A DNA stretch of 64,000 nt from Psettodes erumei. Lineage: Eukaryota > Chordata > Actinopteri > Pleuronectiformes > Psettodidae. Under the pieces are notes generated by a model that worked only from the letters and a program-made list of their open reading frames with translations, was not told the DNA's origin and searched no databases. The stretch spans positions 186,001-250,000 of the forward strand of contig JAFBJZ010000870.1 of NCBI GenBank assembly GCA_016785225.1. The letters run 5' to 3'. The position numbers were made by a program, and so were the translations under genes. Shown in pieces: positions 39,366-51,858 of this stretch (the first letter of the stretch is position 1; each line of letters starts with the position of its first letter).

Positions 39366-41369
39366 TGATGAGTTTGTTTTTCAGCTGGAAAATGTCCTGC
39401 TCAGTCCATATTCTGGGCCAAGAGATTAAAAGTCTTAAAACTGCCTCCAACATCCATCCATATCTGTCCAGCCTCATTTATTATATGTAGTGGAGACTAC
39501 GAGTGAATTTCAATAAAAGCCATTCCGTCCTAATTAGCCCGTGAATTCTCGCGTCATGCCTTGTTTGAGGTCGCGCCGGCCTTGACCTTTGACCGCTACA
39601 TTCCGATCAGTTCACCCTCGCGGGCCGAGAGCGCGCGTCTGTGCCAGATGTAATGAAATTCCCCCCAGGGGTTCCTGAGACGCTGCGCTCGCGAGAGTGG
39701 GACAGATGGATAGGCAACCCAAAAAATATAGAGCCTCCGGCCACAGCTGTCACCAGTGCAGAGGCATAAAAAGAAAAAAACAACAAAAAAAAAATAAAAA
39801 CAAGAGGGATCCTTCCAGAAGTGTGTGAACAAATTATATAGGACAATATTCTTCCATCTGATCTTTCAAATATCAATATATTGCAAATGTATTTGTACCG
39901 GCATATTGGTTGGATCTGATGCAGTGCATCAAACTACCCGTAAATAACACCAGCGGCTGCAGGTAGCGTGGTCATCGCCACTGTAGCATGTTTGGGAATG
40001 TCTGCTCTGGCATCGCAGGTGCGTGCCAACGCTCGCTGGCGTCGCCGCAGCCCGGCGCGCACATCTGCGACTTGGCCGGCCGGATGACGGAGGGGTGGGG
40101 GCATCAGGGCGAGCGGGGAGCGCCGCCACATCTGGAGCACGCGTCGGGGGCCCGGGCGATTCGTCTCGAAAAAACACGCCGGCCCGTAAATGCTTTCAAT
40201 GAGCAAACTACGGCAGTGACGCAACTGGATGAAAGCGCTACATACCCACACAGAACACACGGTGAGTGTAAAATTAGATCACTGTGTTTACTTTGCGATC
40301 ACAGCTACAGCAGGTGGCTAACCTTTTTTCTTTTTCTCTTCCTGGAGGAAATAATGAAAAGCGTTAGTCTCTTTCAGGAAAGCTCAGCGTGTGTTGTTTT
40401 TTTTTTTTTTCTTTTTTCTCCCCCCTTCGTTTTCGGCAAAAGCAGATGACGCGTCCGCGCGCCCGTTAAGGCGCGCCGCGGTTTTCAGCGCGTCACTTCC
40501 ACTGGCGTAACGCTTCCACATTAAACGAGGTTTGAGCCAGAGCAGACACGGCGCGAGCAGATGGTCAAAATGACAACGACTTCCGGAGTCTGTTTTGTCT
40601 GGGAACAGCTCGACGCTCAATTCAAATGCATGCACACACAAAAGTCTCCAGTGAATCCCTGCGCCAACTTAAAAGGACGACACCTCGTGGGTTTTGCTGT
40701 TTTTTTTCTGACTGCTCTGCTCAGAATGTCAAACAGAACAAATCGAACTGATGCCCACGGACGCAGGATGAGTCTAATGTTCATTTTTTTGCTTAAAGTT
40801 CTCTTTAAGATTAAATATATTGCATGTTAGCATACGATCACCACGCAGGTCTGATAAAAAAGCAGGGCTGCGACGACGGGAGAGGCGAGCGGCTCCCATT
40901 TCCCGACAGGCTCGGGCCTGCTCGTCCAAAGTAACTCCACACGCACAAGCGTCCTCGCGCGCTGGGCGGCGGGGTCGGCAGCTGGAGGACAATTTAATGC
41001 AATCAACCCGTCACTTGAGCAGGATCCCGCCTGTCCATTTTGTCTTCACCTCGGATCACGTTCAAATAAAAATCCTAATCCAATCACATTCAAAGCTGTT
41101 TCAAACGTAATTCGCCCACACACACACACACTTGTCTGAGAGTGCATGACTGTCCTCTGTGAGAAACGAGAAAAAAAAAAACAACACAGATGAGCTTGCA
41201 AAAAATGTTAAGCGACACTAATTTGGTCACGCCAATTCAGTGAATTCAATGAAACACAATTTATGCTGGAACAATGCTCGCACCAGTTGGTCCGACTGTC
41301 AGCGAGAGGCAACATTAACATACCCCTGTCGATCACGCAGCGCATCCGCAACAGTTGTCATGACCTCAG

Positions 41370-41382
41370 CCACTAGAGGGAG
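41370..41382 (+). promoter_or_regulatory. CTCF-like core
   Basis: CCACTAGAGGGAG matches the CTCF core CCASYAGRKGGC except at its last position. It has the same orientation as the site at 39352, 2 kb away. Confidence 0.3.
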
Positions 41383-41769
41383 AAATAAGCTGATTTCCAT
41401 CGAAAAGCGAGTCCGCGGCGTAATACATGTGGACAGGTTTGAAATGTATATGGAGTCTGCGCGCTGACACGCGCCTTCTCAGCCGACATAACGCTATTTT
41501 ACCGGGCGATTCATCTTGAAAAAGGGATGAGCGCTCCTCGGCGGCTCGAGCGCCGCGCGTTTTCGGCTGGAGAGACGGATGCCGGGCCGGCGGTGGGCTT
41601 ATCAAAAACAAGTTGAGACAACCCTCCAGGAGGCGAGATGGATAGGAGGATAAAATCCATGTTTCTGCTCAACTAACCATCAAACCTAATTACATGTGGA
41701 TAGGACTTATGGGCCACATGTTGGGTTCAAAGTTTCCTGATCAGGAAGTGGCTTGGGAGGGAGCTTTGG

Positions 41770-41772
<3 letters not shown>

Positions 41773-41820
<48 letters not shown>
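41773..41820. repeat. (GT)n(GA)n compound microsatellite
   Basis: Fifteen GT units change directly to about nine GA units. Confidence 0.95.
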
Positions 41821-41824
<4 letters not shown>

Positions 41825-42629
41825 AGGCTGGTCAATGTGTCCGTGACCAAAAGATTAGGCTGAGAGACAAGACTTGGTGCCAGTTCCTGGCTCCGTGCCA
41901 TTAGTTCAATCAAGCAGACTTATTTAGCTTTTAGACAATTCGACCAGAACCCTGAGATACCACTTCAGAAAATAAGCTAAAGATTATTCATGGCATGGCG
42001 GCTAAGATAGGGGAGCCGCTGTCACTCTCGGCGTCGCGCGCACGCGCACATCCGCCCGCTCGCGACATTCACACCTTCCCAAAGGCATGTGCGCGCTGTT
42101 TAGAAAAGCGGGAAGGCCCAGAAGTGAGAGCACGCCTGACAAATTAGCCTCAACATAAAACACAAACCCTCCGACCCTGACCTGAGCCTCAGCCCAAGGT
42201 CGGCGCTTTCCGTCTCAACGGCGAGAGGGAGCAGCGCCGACGAGCGCCGTTGACATTGCCTTCGACTTATCTCGGCGCACATCGCCGAATCCTCTACGGG
42301 ATTTCAACATTCCGCCGGTTTAGGTATTCGGCGGGACACGCAACACCTCGTTTTTAAATAGACGACACGCCGCTCGTTGCAATTCAACATTTATGTGGCG
42401 ATCTCGCTGATCTAATCTCCGTCATTATCTCCCTCGTTCTCCTCCCCTTTCCCCGCGTCTCCAAACACACACAAGGTTATTTGGCCAGAAGCGGCTTCAC
42501 AAATTAACCTTTGATTACGGTTTTATCTGCCGTGACAAGGGTGCGACCGAAATATCAACAATCTACGACTCCTCGGATTTCCGATTTTAATATACATTGC
42601 TCTTATTAGGGATTTGAGGTTGAGCGCGC

Positions 42630-42760
42630 TTTAGTGCCGAGCCCGACCGATTGATCGATCGGAGGATAATATGGGCCCATATTGGCCTATCACAGCGACT
42701 GTGTCGTACTGGCGTCCGTCCATTATGCACTGATAGGAAAACTTTTTTTTTTCAATAATA
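42630..42760. mobile_element. hAT-like MITE fragment
   Basis: The sequence AGCCCGACCGATTGATCGAT is followed by GGCCCATATTGGCCTATC. It resembles the teleost non-autonomous elements whose ends read CCGACCGATAT and CCGATATTGGCC. It contains a perfect 16-bp palindrome, AATATGGGCCCATATT, at 42668-42683. No coding capacity and no clear second end are visible. Confidence 0.45.
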
Positions 42761-45689
42761 ATGCACAAAGATTCCTGGGGTACAAAAAAGCAAAAGTGAG
42801 TGATCAGATCAAAAGGTCAGGTCAGAGTTCAGCCCAATCTATTGTCTCTATGTAGTGCATCAGGCAAGCTCTTGATACTGGTTCTGATGCTTATACATTA
42901 ATTAAAAGAATTGTTTAATGCAAATAATCCCCTGCAAGAAGAACAAGCTTTCGCGAGTCCACGGATGCGGCACTTGCGCCTCCAGAAGTCCCCTGTAATG
43001 ATTAGATTTTGGTTGAGGATATTGACGTGGCCCACAACATGGCCCGGGGATCTTTTTGTGTTCGCAATACTTGTACAACGGGTGTAGTCTCTCGAGCAGG
43101 TCTACTGACCTTTAGAGTCCCAAACAAAGTTTTTTTTTTTCTTTTTTTTCCTGAAAGAGCATTCCTCAACAAAACACGACGCCATAAGAAAATACTTTCA
43201 ACCGCGAGTGTAAGTTTGATTTGGAATTCTTAATTGCACTGAATGGTATTTAAGCTTCCTTCCGTCTGTACGGCTGTTTCCAGTGCCTGAGAATCAAATG
43301 AATACTTTGATTAGCTCTATTAACTAAACACACATTCAAATAGGTGGATAAGTGGACTCATTTTAAACTCTAGCCAATAATGAGAGGCACATAATCACCG
43401 GTCCATTTACAAATCTGAGTAAATGTTCCTTGCAACGCTATGTAAACAGCGTGCCTGTACTTTCCACGGCTTTCCCTCCGTGAGGTACAATAGATGAGAG
43501 GTCATTTTATGGCATGTGAATCAACTGACTGATAAACACCCACACTGCACGAGTCTTTATGCACTGCACTGTGTCCCACGCTGAACTTTGGCAGACGCGA
43601 TCTGCGTGGATGTTGAATCCTAACGACGTGTGATTCCCGGATATTACGTTGAGTGCCATCAGCTGGTTGAACTGTGGCTCATTCACTCAAGTATCTCACC
43701 ACCTATAAACAGAATTTCCCAAACGATGATGGTTTTTCGGCTGCCCTGACTCGAGATCACAATTTCAAGGTGTCTACAATGGCATGTTGTCATTGAAATA
43801 TTAGCCACACCAATGTTAGCACAAAAATATATATTTTGGATATGTTGTGAATTTCCATATTTGACAAGTACTAAATATACTTACACTTTTTTATGTTCTT
43901 TTGGGTACTCATAGTACTTGGTTAAGGTTCGGGAAGGATGGTGGTACAGTTTAATACAGAAAAAAAAAAACTGTTGAAGTGTTAATTTGCATTTAACAAA
44001 AACGGACGCTTGCTTGATTCAAAAATAACACTGTCTGCACATAATCCAGCAAGCGATTACATTTCCCACCAAACGTGTTTGTCGCTGCGGTTTAATTGCA
44101 CATAAAGTGATTGCTGGCAGGTCGACGCCTCCTGTTTTAACAACAATAAAGAAACAAACGCCACCGTAATGAGCAAACTTCTTAAAAGAGACGCAAAGCC
44201 AAAAACAAACAAGGCGGGACGCTCTGCACTCGCATATTTTGCTGAAACTACTTTTTTTTTTTTTTTGTAGCAGTTACCCCAATTTGTTTGGCCTACTTAC
44301 TCTGCTCCGGCTAAATATTACTGGATGTAATGAATCTGTCACTACAAATGCTGGATCTTGCAGCTGTACGGAAAGGAAACCTAACAAGCAATTTCTAACA
44401 AGTGTATTTAAGACGGCGGATAACTATCGGCCTTAAATCGTGACGATCTAACCCTTTTAAGGCACCTGAGGACACGGAGACACGCAGGAGTCAGCGGCGT
44501 TTCGGATAAGTGAAACCTCTGAGACTTCATTAGCCCCTCACATCAAGCCGCAGAACACTGTGTACATTTCCACGTCGGAACATTCGCCCGGTGATGTGAA
44601 GGAGGCTGCGCGGTGTGTGGGAGGCACTTGTGGCGTGAGCTGGAGCTGCCCGTGGCCCCGGTCACATTGCAGTAGGTGGCTGAAGAAGCACAGGAAGCGG
44701 GCTACTTGTCATTTTATCAACACTTGTACTCAAGTCGCATTTTGCTACATAAAAAAAAAAAAAGACGTACTGTCAGCGTTGTGGGATAACAGTCAATCAC
44801 AGCAAACTCCCAGCAAAGTAGAGGATATTATCAAATCTGATTGCCGCGGCACGGGAGGCCACGGAGGGAAGTTATGACACTAACATTCAGCCGTACATCT
44901 TTTTGCTGCTTATCCCGACTGCAAACTGGCAGTTAGAAGAAAAGCTCTTGCTTATTTACTGCTTTTCCTCCAGATAAGTGCGCGGATTTATTTCGCGAGG
45001 GCCCCGCTGCTCGAGACGGCGAAGACGGCCACAGTGTTCCATCCGCTGGCACGTTAAAGGGTTCCCCCCTAAAATGTGACAAAAGCGTCTGAGTTTTTAT
45101 GCGGCGGAAACCGGAGCAGATCCGTCGCCGTGCGGCGTAAATCCCATCAGCAGGCCCGTCTCGAGATCTGCAAAGACGGGCGCGCGTTAGCCGCCGTACC
45201 GACGGCCTGTTCTCCAGGTGGTGCTCAGTCGCGTTTCATGATCACTGGTTTCTCGGAGCTCGAGAGTCAGTGGGGGATGTTTCGAGGTGTCGTCAGATTT
45301 TGAGCTTTTGAGCCAGTTTTCCAGTGAAAACCCCACAGAACTAATCACCGCTTGGTTTGAACGACCTCAAAACACGGCAAAATGTCATTTCCATTGGAAA
45401 CCTCTCACGCGCCGATGTCTCACCAAGTGCCCCCCCACCACGGAGAATACCCATGGGGCTACGATGCAGCTTGGGAGGCTGAGGTGGAGACACTGAGGTG
45501 GAGGTGTCCACCCCCACACCAGTGCGATGCTGTGACGGCCGCAAATTACTCATGACACTTCCACTGATGACATTTTTCACCGCCTCCCTGTTGAATGGCA
45601 CCCCCCCCAACACCCCGCAACCATCCATCCGCTAACACCCAACCCCAACACGCACATTAATTCCCCCCTTTATTCGTGTCACAATAGCA

Positions 45690-46000
45690 CAGCAGAGATT
45701 GCTGCCTCCCGCCTTCACCTGATTGACCCCTTTGAGCAGGTGCTGGATCTGATCCAATCACAGTCAATCTTCTTTAAACATTTCATTCTTTAAGCAGAAC
45801 AGGGGCTCAAAATTCCATCATTCAATGACCCGATCAGTCGCCGATAACACAATCAAGCCAATCCCGGCTTATCCCCGGGGAGCCATTTCAGGAGGGACAG
45901 CTGGGAGATGAGACCGCGCACCTACAGAAAGGTGTCAATCTCCCCTGAGCTGCAGCTTTCTTTGTGAGCCGCCTATACCGCACAGAACCTGGTTGTTGGA
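45690..46000. other. Candidate conserved noncoding element
   Basis: Repeat-free DNA rich in AATCA and CAATCA phrases (GATCCAATCACAGTCAATC), followed by GAGATGAGACCGCGCACC. The texture suggests constraint, but conservation is unproven. Confidence 0.25.
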
Positions 46001-46329
46001 GGAGACCATCGGACGGGTATCTCTAAGGATCAGCAATAGTCGAAGATCTATTGGATTTTTTTTTTTCTGTTCAAGGTCTCATCCTTAACGAAAACATTCA
46101 GTAACCTGCGGTAACGACGCTTGCATTAACGCGCTGAAAGGCAGACGCGTGTGCACACACAAAAAAAACAATGGCGTGAATACTATAGCTCAATTCTTCA
46201 GCGGCCATTTAAAAGGTACTCTATTGGAAATGTTGCTGGGCCACTGGGCAAATAAAGGTCAAGGGGGATATGAAATAGTTTGTCTAACTGGCCCTTTCCC
46301 CCTGTGTGTCCCCGCAGCGCCGCGGCCGT

Positions 46330-46640
46330 ATCCACATTCATAGCCAATTCATTTATATTGCTCTGCCCTTCTCACTGCTGGTCTCAGTCACTAAGTACAA
46401 GTGACTGCAATGAGATTGAAGCCTCTGGCTAAATCTCCACTGTAAGGCACATGCTCCATCAGCGCGGCCCTGATCACTCCTTATAATCACTGGAACCAGA
46501 CTATATCCTCGACTGATTGGGTAAGTCGCAGCAGAGAGGAAACAATCACAGAATGTCGGCGGATGATGGACACCGAGACGCTGGAGTAGCAGGGGTCACT
46601 GCGAGCTACCATGTAAATGGCATGCAAATGTGCACCTGCA
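46330..46640. other. Candidate conserved noncoding element with octamer
   Basis: Low-repeat DNA ending in an exact POU octamer (ATGCAAAT, 46622-46629) within GGCATGCAAATGTGCACC. Confidence 0.3.
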
Positions 46641-48424
46641 GCGGCGGATGGAGCGGAGTGAAGGACTGGAGCCTTTTGATTAGGTTCTTTTTCGCTCACA
46701 TAAAGTTGTTTTTTTTTTTTTTTTTTTTCGCCCCGCATTAATCATCCGTGTTTGCTATTTCGGCCAATCATTTCGTTCGGCTCAGAGCTCCCGTCGCTTC
46801 TAATGCAAGTTCAAGGTGCCTTTAACGCCCAACTTCACGGATTGCCGTTAAAACCCCGCTCGTGTGTTGCCGCTGCAATTGCGTCGTGGCCCGAGGTAAA
46901 ATTTCAATCCTGCAGAAGAACGGTGACATAAATGTCGCATCCGTGGTCGCGGCGCGGCCGTGTGTACATCTCTGCAGTGATTCGGATGCACTTTATAAAG
47001 ACTGAATGGTTCGGGGGAGTATCTGTCTGTTGCAACGTGGACGAGAAATACTTTTAGTATCAGTCTGCTAATGTGTCCTCAGGAAAAAAAAGTATTAAAC
47101 ACGTTCTGCAAGAATATATGCCACTGATTTCGTTAACCGTCACCAGGGCTGCTTTTTATTAAATCTGAATACCTGGAAACCTCCATTGCTGTTCAGGGCC
47201 TAAGTACTTGGGCAGGTATCCAAAATGAATTCATACAGTCTTTAAAGGTGATCACAGAGTTATTCTTCTGCCATTTACCAACTCTAAGGGCACGCGAAAT
47301 GTCAGCCGTGGCATTAGATTACCCAAGCCCCAGAACAAATTTCCTGCACTAACAAAGGGATCTTCCTCTGACGCTCGTATAATTTCACTTCTTCCCCTCA
47401 TCTGCTTCCTCTCAGTGAAAGCATGAGGCAGGCGTGCAGACGTTTGACTGGCCAGAGGTGAAATGCCACAGACCGCGCGCAGCTGCTGGAGACGAGACGA
47501 CGGGACACGCTCACTCATCTTTCCAGTGTCCTCCAACAGGTGTCATCACTCTTACAGTCGCATCCTTGGACTGACTTTTTTTTTTTTTTTCTTTTTCCAC
47601 CTCAATAAGATCATTGTCTCATCTCAGGGCTCAGCGGCGACCTTTGTGTGTCTACCTTTATCCCTCCTGAGCCCAGCGGCAGTGAACTGGTTAAGCCCCT
47701 CCTCCTCCACCTCCTCCTACTCCTCCCCCTCCTCCCATTCAACTCCACCTCCAGGATCTGGCTCTGGACCAGTGGAGCATGAGAACTAGGACAGCTTGGA
47801 CATAATGGGACGATTGTGGCAGCCCGGCGACATGGAAGCAAGTGGCTCTGATGAAACTAAAAGTCAGCTCCAAGCTTGCACAGCAGAGCGCGGCCAGCGG
47901 ACCGGAGTGCAGAAACTGCAAGTCGGTGAGCAGGAGATGTTTCAGCTTAGCCAAATAAGGGCACTATGAGACGCACTCAAAGCCGATTACTATAAACCAA
48001 TGAGGAAGTATTAGCCATCCAGGCTAATTATGCCTTTAACTGAGTGGGGGGGGCTCCTCTCATGCCCGGGCAGGGCTCTGCTGGTTCATCACATGCGAAT
48101 TCATAAAAAGGTGTCATCACACGTACTCCCATCTTTAATCAGCGCTTGCCTCAGTGGACTATTTTTTGGGGGCGGTAGGTGTTTTGTTAACAGGTGTTTG
48201 ATTTATTGGAAAAGAAGAGGTCATTTTTGTGCGGGGTGGGGTGGGGGGGGGCAGCATATCAAGCAACACCTCGATAATCCTTCACCTCATATGTAAGAGC
48301 GGATCCTAGGAAGTGAAAATAGAGTCGCTCTTCACAAGACACTGAGTTTCAAAAAACTTATCTGCTGCTCTTCGGCTGCCACTGACCTTTGACCCAGTGT
48401 CTGAAGAAGCCGAAGTATATACCT

Positions 48425-48700
48425 ATTGATTAATCTGTTCATCGGCCCATCGACAGAATATAAAGCTGCCTTTTGATGATCAAATAATCATTGAAGTAAT
48501 TCGTTAAGGAATGTCTGTCATCTGTCAACAACGGTCTCGATGAGGACTTGACGCTCTTGCAGTCGCACGTGCAAGCCGAGCACGATATGAGTGAGGACGG
48601 CTGGTTGCCCGAGACATTTACGGACGTCGCCTTCTTGTGGAAAATGATAAATGGATTTGTGGACGAATCCATGAATTGATTAATGTAAATAACAAATCAG
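48425..48700. mobile_element. Degenerate copy of the GATTAATC MITE family
   Basis: The left end reads ATTGATTAATCTGTTCATCG, then CATCGACAGAATATAAA and GATCAAATAATCATTGAAG. The right end reads GAAAATGATAAATGGATT and GAATTGATTAATGTAAAT. Both ends resemble the family at 61880-62297, but the interior (48510-48630) is not alignable by eye, so this is an old or rearranged copy. Confidence 0.45.
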
Positions 48701-49050
48701 CACATAGATCCAGGATGAAAAAAAATTGTAGGCTCACTAATAATCTCTTTGCAGTGCAGGCACCCCTGTAGGCTGACATTTGGGAGAGTCCAGCAGATGA
48801 AGGCGAAAGCAGAGAGGATAAATGCATTAAAATGCTTCTAAATGACTGTGCACAGTGCAAACCTAACAGCATTAGGAGATAAAAATAGCAGCGGCATGTC
48901 AACCAGCGAGACCCACATATGGGGAAAAACCCCCCAAATGTGCATTCTCTGCAGGCTAACGTTGTCTTTTCTTACAATTTGGAAGTCTGCGCATAATTGC
49001 ACATAATAGCACAAACAGCACACTGATTAATTTGACTTTATTGCGAGACA
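48700..49050. other. Candidate conserved noncoding element
   Basis: Unique DNA including TCTTTGCAGTGCAGGCACCC and ATTGCACATAATAGCAC. It lies just right of the degenerate MITE. Confidence 0.2.
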
Positions 49051-49665
49051 GAAATAGCAGCCGCAGCCTCCAGTGAAGAGTCCTTGAATATAAAGGGAGG
49101 CCAGGCAGTGCTGACAAGATTGTCTCATCTGGCTCGCAGGGCTGAGGTGCTGCACGGGAGAAAAAAAAAAAAAAAAAGATGGAGGGCAGGATGTGGCCAC
49201 TATTAGGCAGGTAATGGGATCCATCTGAGGTGCATTAGAATCAGTCAAACACAGCCCCACCTCGGTCCCATTCAAATGACCGCCGCGATCACGTCAAACG
49301 CAAACCTCGCTCGCTCCCTCGCGCGGGCGGGCACTGTACGCGGCGCCGGGCCGCCGGGCGGCCCCTCTGAAGTTGCGCCAAGCTCGGGGCATGTGCTCCT
49401 TCCTAATGGTGACGGCTGGGAGAGTGGCAGTGAGACTGATGTGCACGAGAGCTGTCAGCCTCTCTCCATAACAAATGCCACCCCCCCACCCATGACAGAA
49501 TGGAGACAGGCGGGAGGGGTTGCGGCGGGAGGGGAGGGGAGGTGTGGAGGTTACAGACAGAACCTGTAACCCAATTGTGGCCACACCAGCTGTTTCCCCT
49601 CCACTGCCTCCCAACCGCCGCCATCTCTGCAGACCACATCCTGCTAATTGGCCTACGCTGCCTGG

Positions 49666-49671
49666 GCGCGC

Positions 49672-49703
<32 letters not shown>

Positions 49704-49708
49704 GCGCC
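49666..49708. repeat. (CGCA)n tetranucleotide repeat
   Basis: CG block, about six to seven CGCA units, then another CG block; purine-pyrimidine alternation throughout. Confidence 0.95.
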
Positions 49709-49926
49709 CAGGCAAATGGAGCGCTCGCTGCAAAAATATCAGTGAGACGGCTTGTTCCGAGCGAGGGGGAACATTTGCCGCTGCCTTAAGCCGCAGTTGC
49801 GTGATGATTGATAAGTGCTCCGAGACACACTCCCCCAGAAATATAAATGACTGGCTGCCCCCGCCGCCATGCTAGCTAACGTTCCCCCTTGACACGCGCG
49901 CAGGCAGACAGACAGAACCGATGACT

Positions 49927-49963
49927 GACACACACACACACACACACACACGCACGCACGCAC
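49927..49963. repeat. (CA)n with (CGCA)n tail
   Basis: About twelve CA units, then CGCACGCACGCACC. This is the second of three related runs within 600 bp. Confidence 0.95.
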
Positions 49964-50250
49964 CCACGCCGCCGCCGAGATTCTATGGAGAGGAAACTGA
50001 ATTAATTGGTTTTCCCGTTCTGTGGATAAGTCCTCGGAGTGGTGTGTATGCGACGATAATGGTAGGTTGCAGTGACAGGCAGGTTATTTAATAAATCCCG
50101 GTATGCGCAAGGCAGAAAGGAAGGACACACATAAAAACAGAGAGAACGACACCTCTTTTTCGCCCCGCACCTCGTCCGCCACGGCCCACAACATCAACTC
50201 TGATTTCCCTTTTTTTTTTTCCCCCGCTGAAGACACTCCAACCTGCACAT

Positions 50251-50279
50251 TCACACACACACACACGCACGCACGCACA
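50251..50279. repeat. (CA)n with (CGCA)n tail
   Basis: Third run of the local cluster, with the same CA to CGCA transition. Confidence 0.95.
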
Positions 50280-51073
50280 GACCCCTAATCATGCACCCAC
50301 ACAAACACACTTAATCGCTGACACACTCACGCATGGCGGGAGCAGTATGGCAGACACATCCAAGCATGCACAAGTAGGCTATAAAAGCGCACACAGAAAC
50401 ACGCGCGGAGATCTCGCTCAATCAGTCTGATTTGTTTGTTTCCTCCTAAGCATTTGAGGATTCCTCAAGGGGGGAGAAAAAACTTTGTATAATCAAGTCA
50501 ATTATGTCATTCAATCAAGTCGAAAATCATTTCGAGCCCTTTCTCAGATCAATTGATTGCAAAGTCGTGCTGAATAGTCGCTGGCTGCGTTCTATTGTGC
50601 AAATAAGGCGTCTTTATTTGGAACGGCAGACCGGGCCGTGGTTAGGGTCTTCCATGCCACTTTCGCGGAAAGAGAGCAAAGCACAGTCCTTAACCTTGTA
50701 CACTTTCAGTCAAGGAAATAACCATGGATTTTTATAAGGGAGAGGAGGTTGCATATTGTCTCTGAGAAAAAAAAAAGAAAAGGAAAGGAAAAAAAAACAG
50801 TTTCTATTAATTTGTAAAACCTCTTTTGTCTCCTTCAGGACATGGCACATTATGTGCCCGTGGAAAAGCCATCCTCAGTGAAATTGTTTAAACTCAAGGT
50901 CAAGTGCTGGTGTTACACGAACTGAATCAGCTGAAGGTGACCTTGACTGATGTGGAATATGACATGAGGGAAATGGATCTGCGCTCAGTATGGGGAAATT
51001 ATCTGTGAAACGCTGCCACTGTATCAAAGCCTGTTTACGCGCGCCCACGCCTCGCGCGTTTGTCTGGAGAGTC

Positions 51074-51074
<1 letters not shown>

Positions 51075-51111
<37 letters not shown>
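51075..51111. repeat. (GT)n microsatellite
   Basis: Eighteen GT units about 750 bp downstream of the msi2 exon on the transcript, where the RNA reads (AC)n. Confidence 0.95.
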
Positions 51112-51113
<2 letters not shown>

Positions 51114-51849
51114 ATATGCATGTCCTTGTGTATCACGGTGTGCATATATGCCTCGCTCAGCTGGGGGTGTTGGTCATGAGAACAGCGTGCAGAAACTGCT
51201 GCTGCTGCTGACAGCGGAAAAAAAAAAAGAAGGAAAAAACAACAACAAAACAGCTGAATATAAATGAAGTGGGCATGTTCCCCTTCCAGAACACGCTGGA
51301 ATAACGTTGTCACAATATCAGAACGCTCACTTTGAAACCAAGCACCAGTTCCCAGTTATATTACATTTTAATGTCACACCACCATAGATAAAAAAAAAAC
51401 ATTATTTTTTTTTTTTTTTTTTTGCAGGGGGGTGTTCGGTCATTGCGGCCGCTTGTCACTGCTTGTTTGCCCTGTAAGCGAAATGCGCGCCGTTGACCAC
51501 GCTAGGCTTTCGCCATTACCGCAGCGGCTTTGCTTGTTGCCGTCGACATTTATTCGTCTTACTGTCGGGAAAGTGGGGGGGCCGAACCGGAGCTGCCGGC
51601 TTCTTTTAAGGCTCCCCGTCCATGGCGACGGCGTGATCTAAGGCGCTTCTACACGTCCACGCGCTCTGGTTGTGGGTTTCCGGCTTTAACTAATCAAACG
51701 ATCAAATGAACGTCTTTCGCCATTATCTCGGCGCTGATAAGATTTCATCTGTTGAAATAATCCAACAGCAGAGCAGCGCGGGGGGAATCAATGCAATGAC
51801 ATGGAAATTCTGGCTATTGTGACAACAGGGTAATCGTAATGAAAGAAAA

Positions 51850-51858
51850 CAGTCTTAC
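51850..51858 (-). promoter_or_regulatory. 5' splice site of the msi2 exon
   Basis: The exon ends GGGAAG and the intron begins GTAAGACTG on the minus strand, so the exon/intron junction reads AAG|GTAAGA, close to the U1 consensus. Known Musashi proteins continue with VDDAM after FGK. Here the open frame reads VRLFSF into intron sequence, which confirms the exon ends at this point. Confidence 0.9.

Larger units (their letters stand above)
1..51858 (-). other. msi2: msi2 downstream intron (partial, at least 51.8 kb)
   Basis: Everything left of the exon is read as one phase-0 intron, because I could not find the next Musashi exon (VDDAMLMF...RHRG) or later RRM2 pieces on the minus strand. The human MSI2 gene is known for very long introns, so the size is plausible. 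Stretches not listed separately hold unremarkable intronic DNA with short homopolymers: for example 7900-8700, 13450-15100, 18000-19300, 21200-22100, 26550-28800, 37400-39900, 43000-44900 and 50400-51000. I see no gene in these. The track of short frames here is not supported by codon structure or any recognisable family. Confidence 0.85.

Noticed and set aside
40152..41523. 22-nt near repeat (CCGGGCGATTC...GAAAAA) at 40152 and 41502
   Set aside because: 20 of 22 identical, but similarity does not extend; a few such pairs are expected by chance in 64 kb.
50380..50387. TATAAAAG box as a promoter
   Set aside because: A single TATA match beside microsatellites, with no other promoter evidence and no downstream exon.
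51400..51430. Poly-T tract followed by GCAG on the plus strand as an acceptor site
   Set aside because: Wrong strand for msi2 and no open frame or donor downstream; a homopolymer run explains it.
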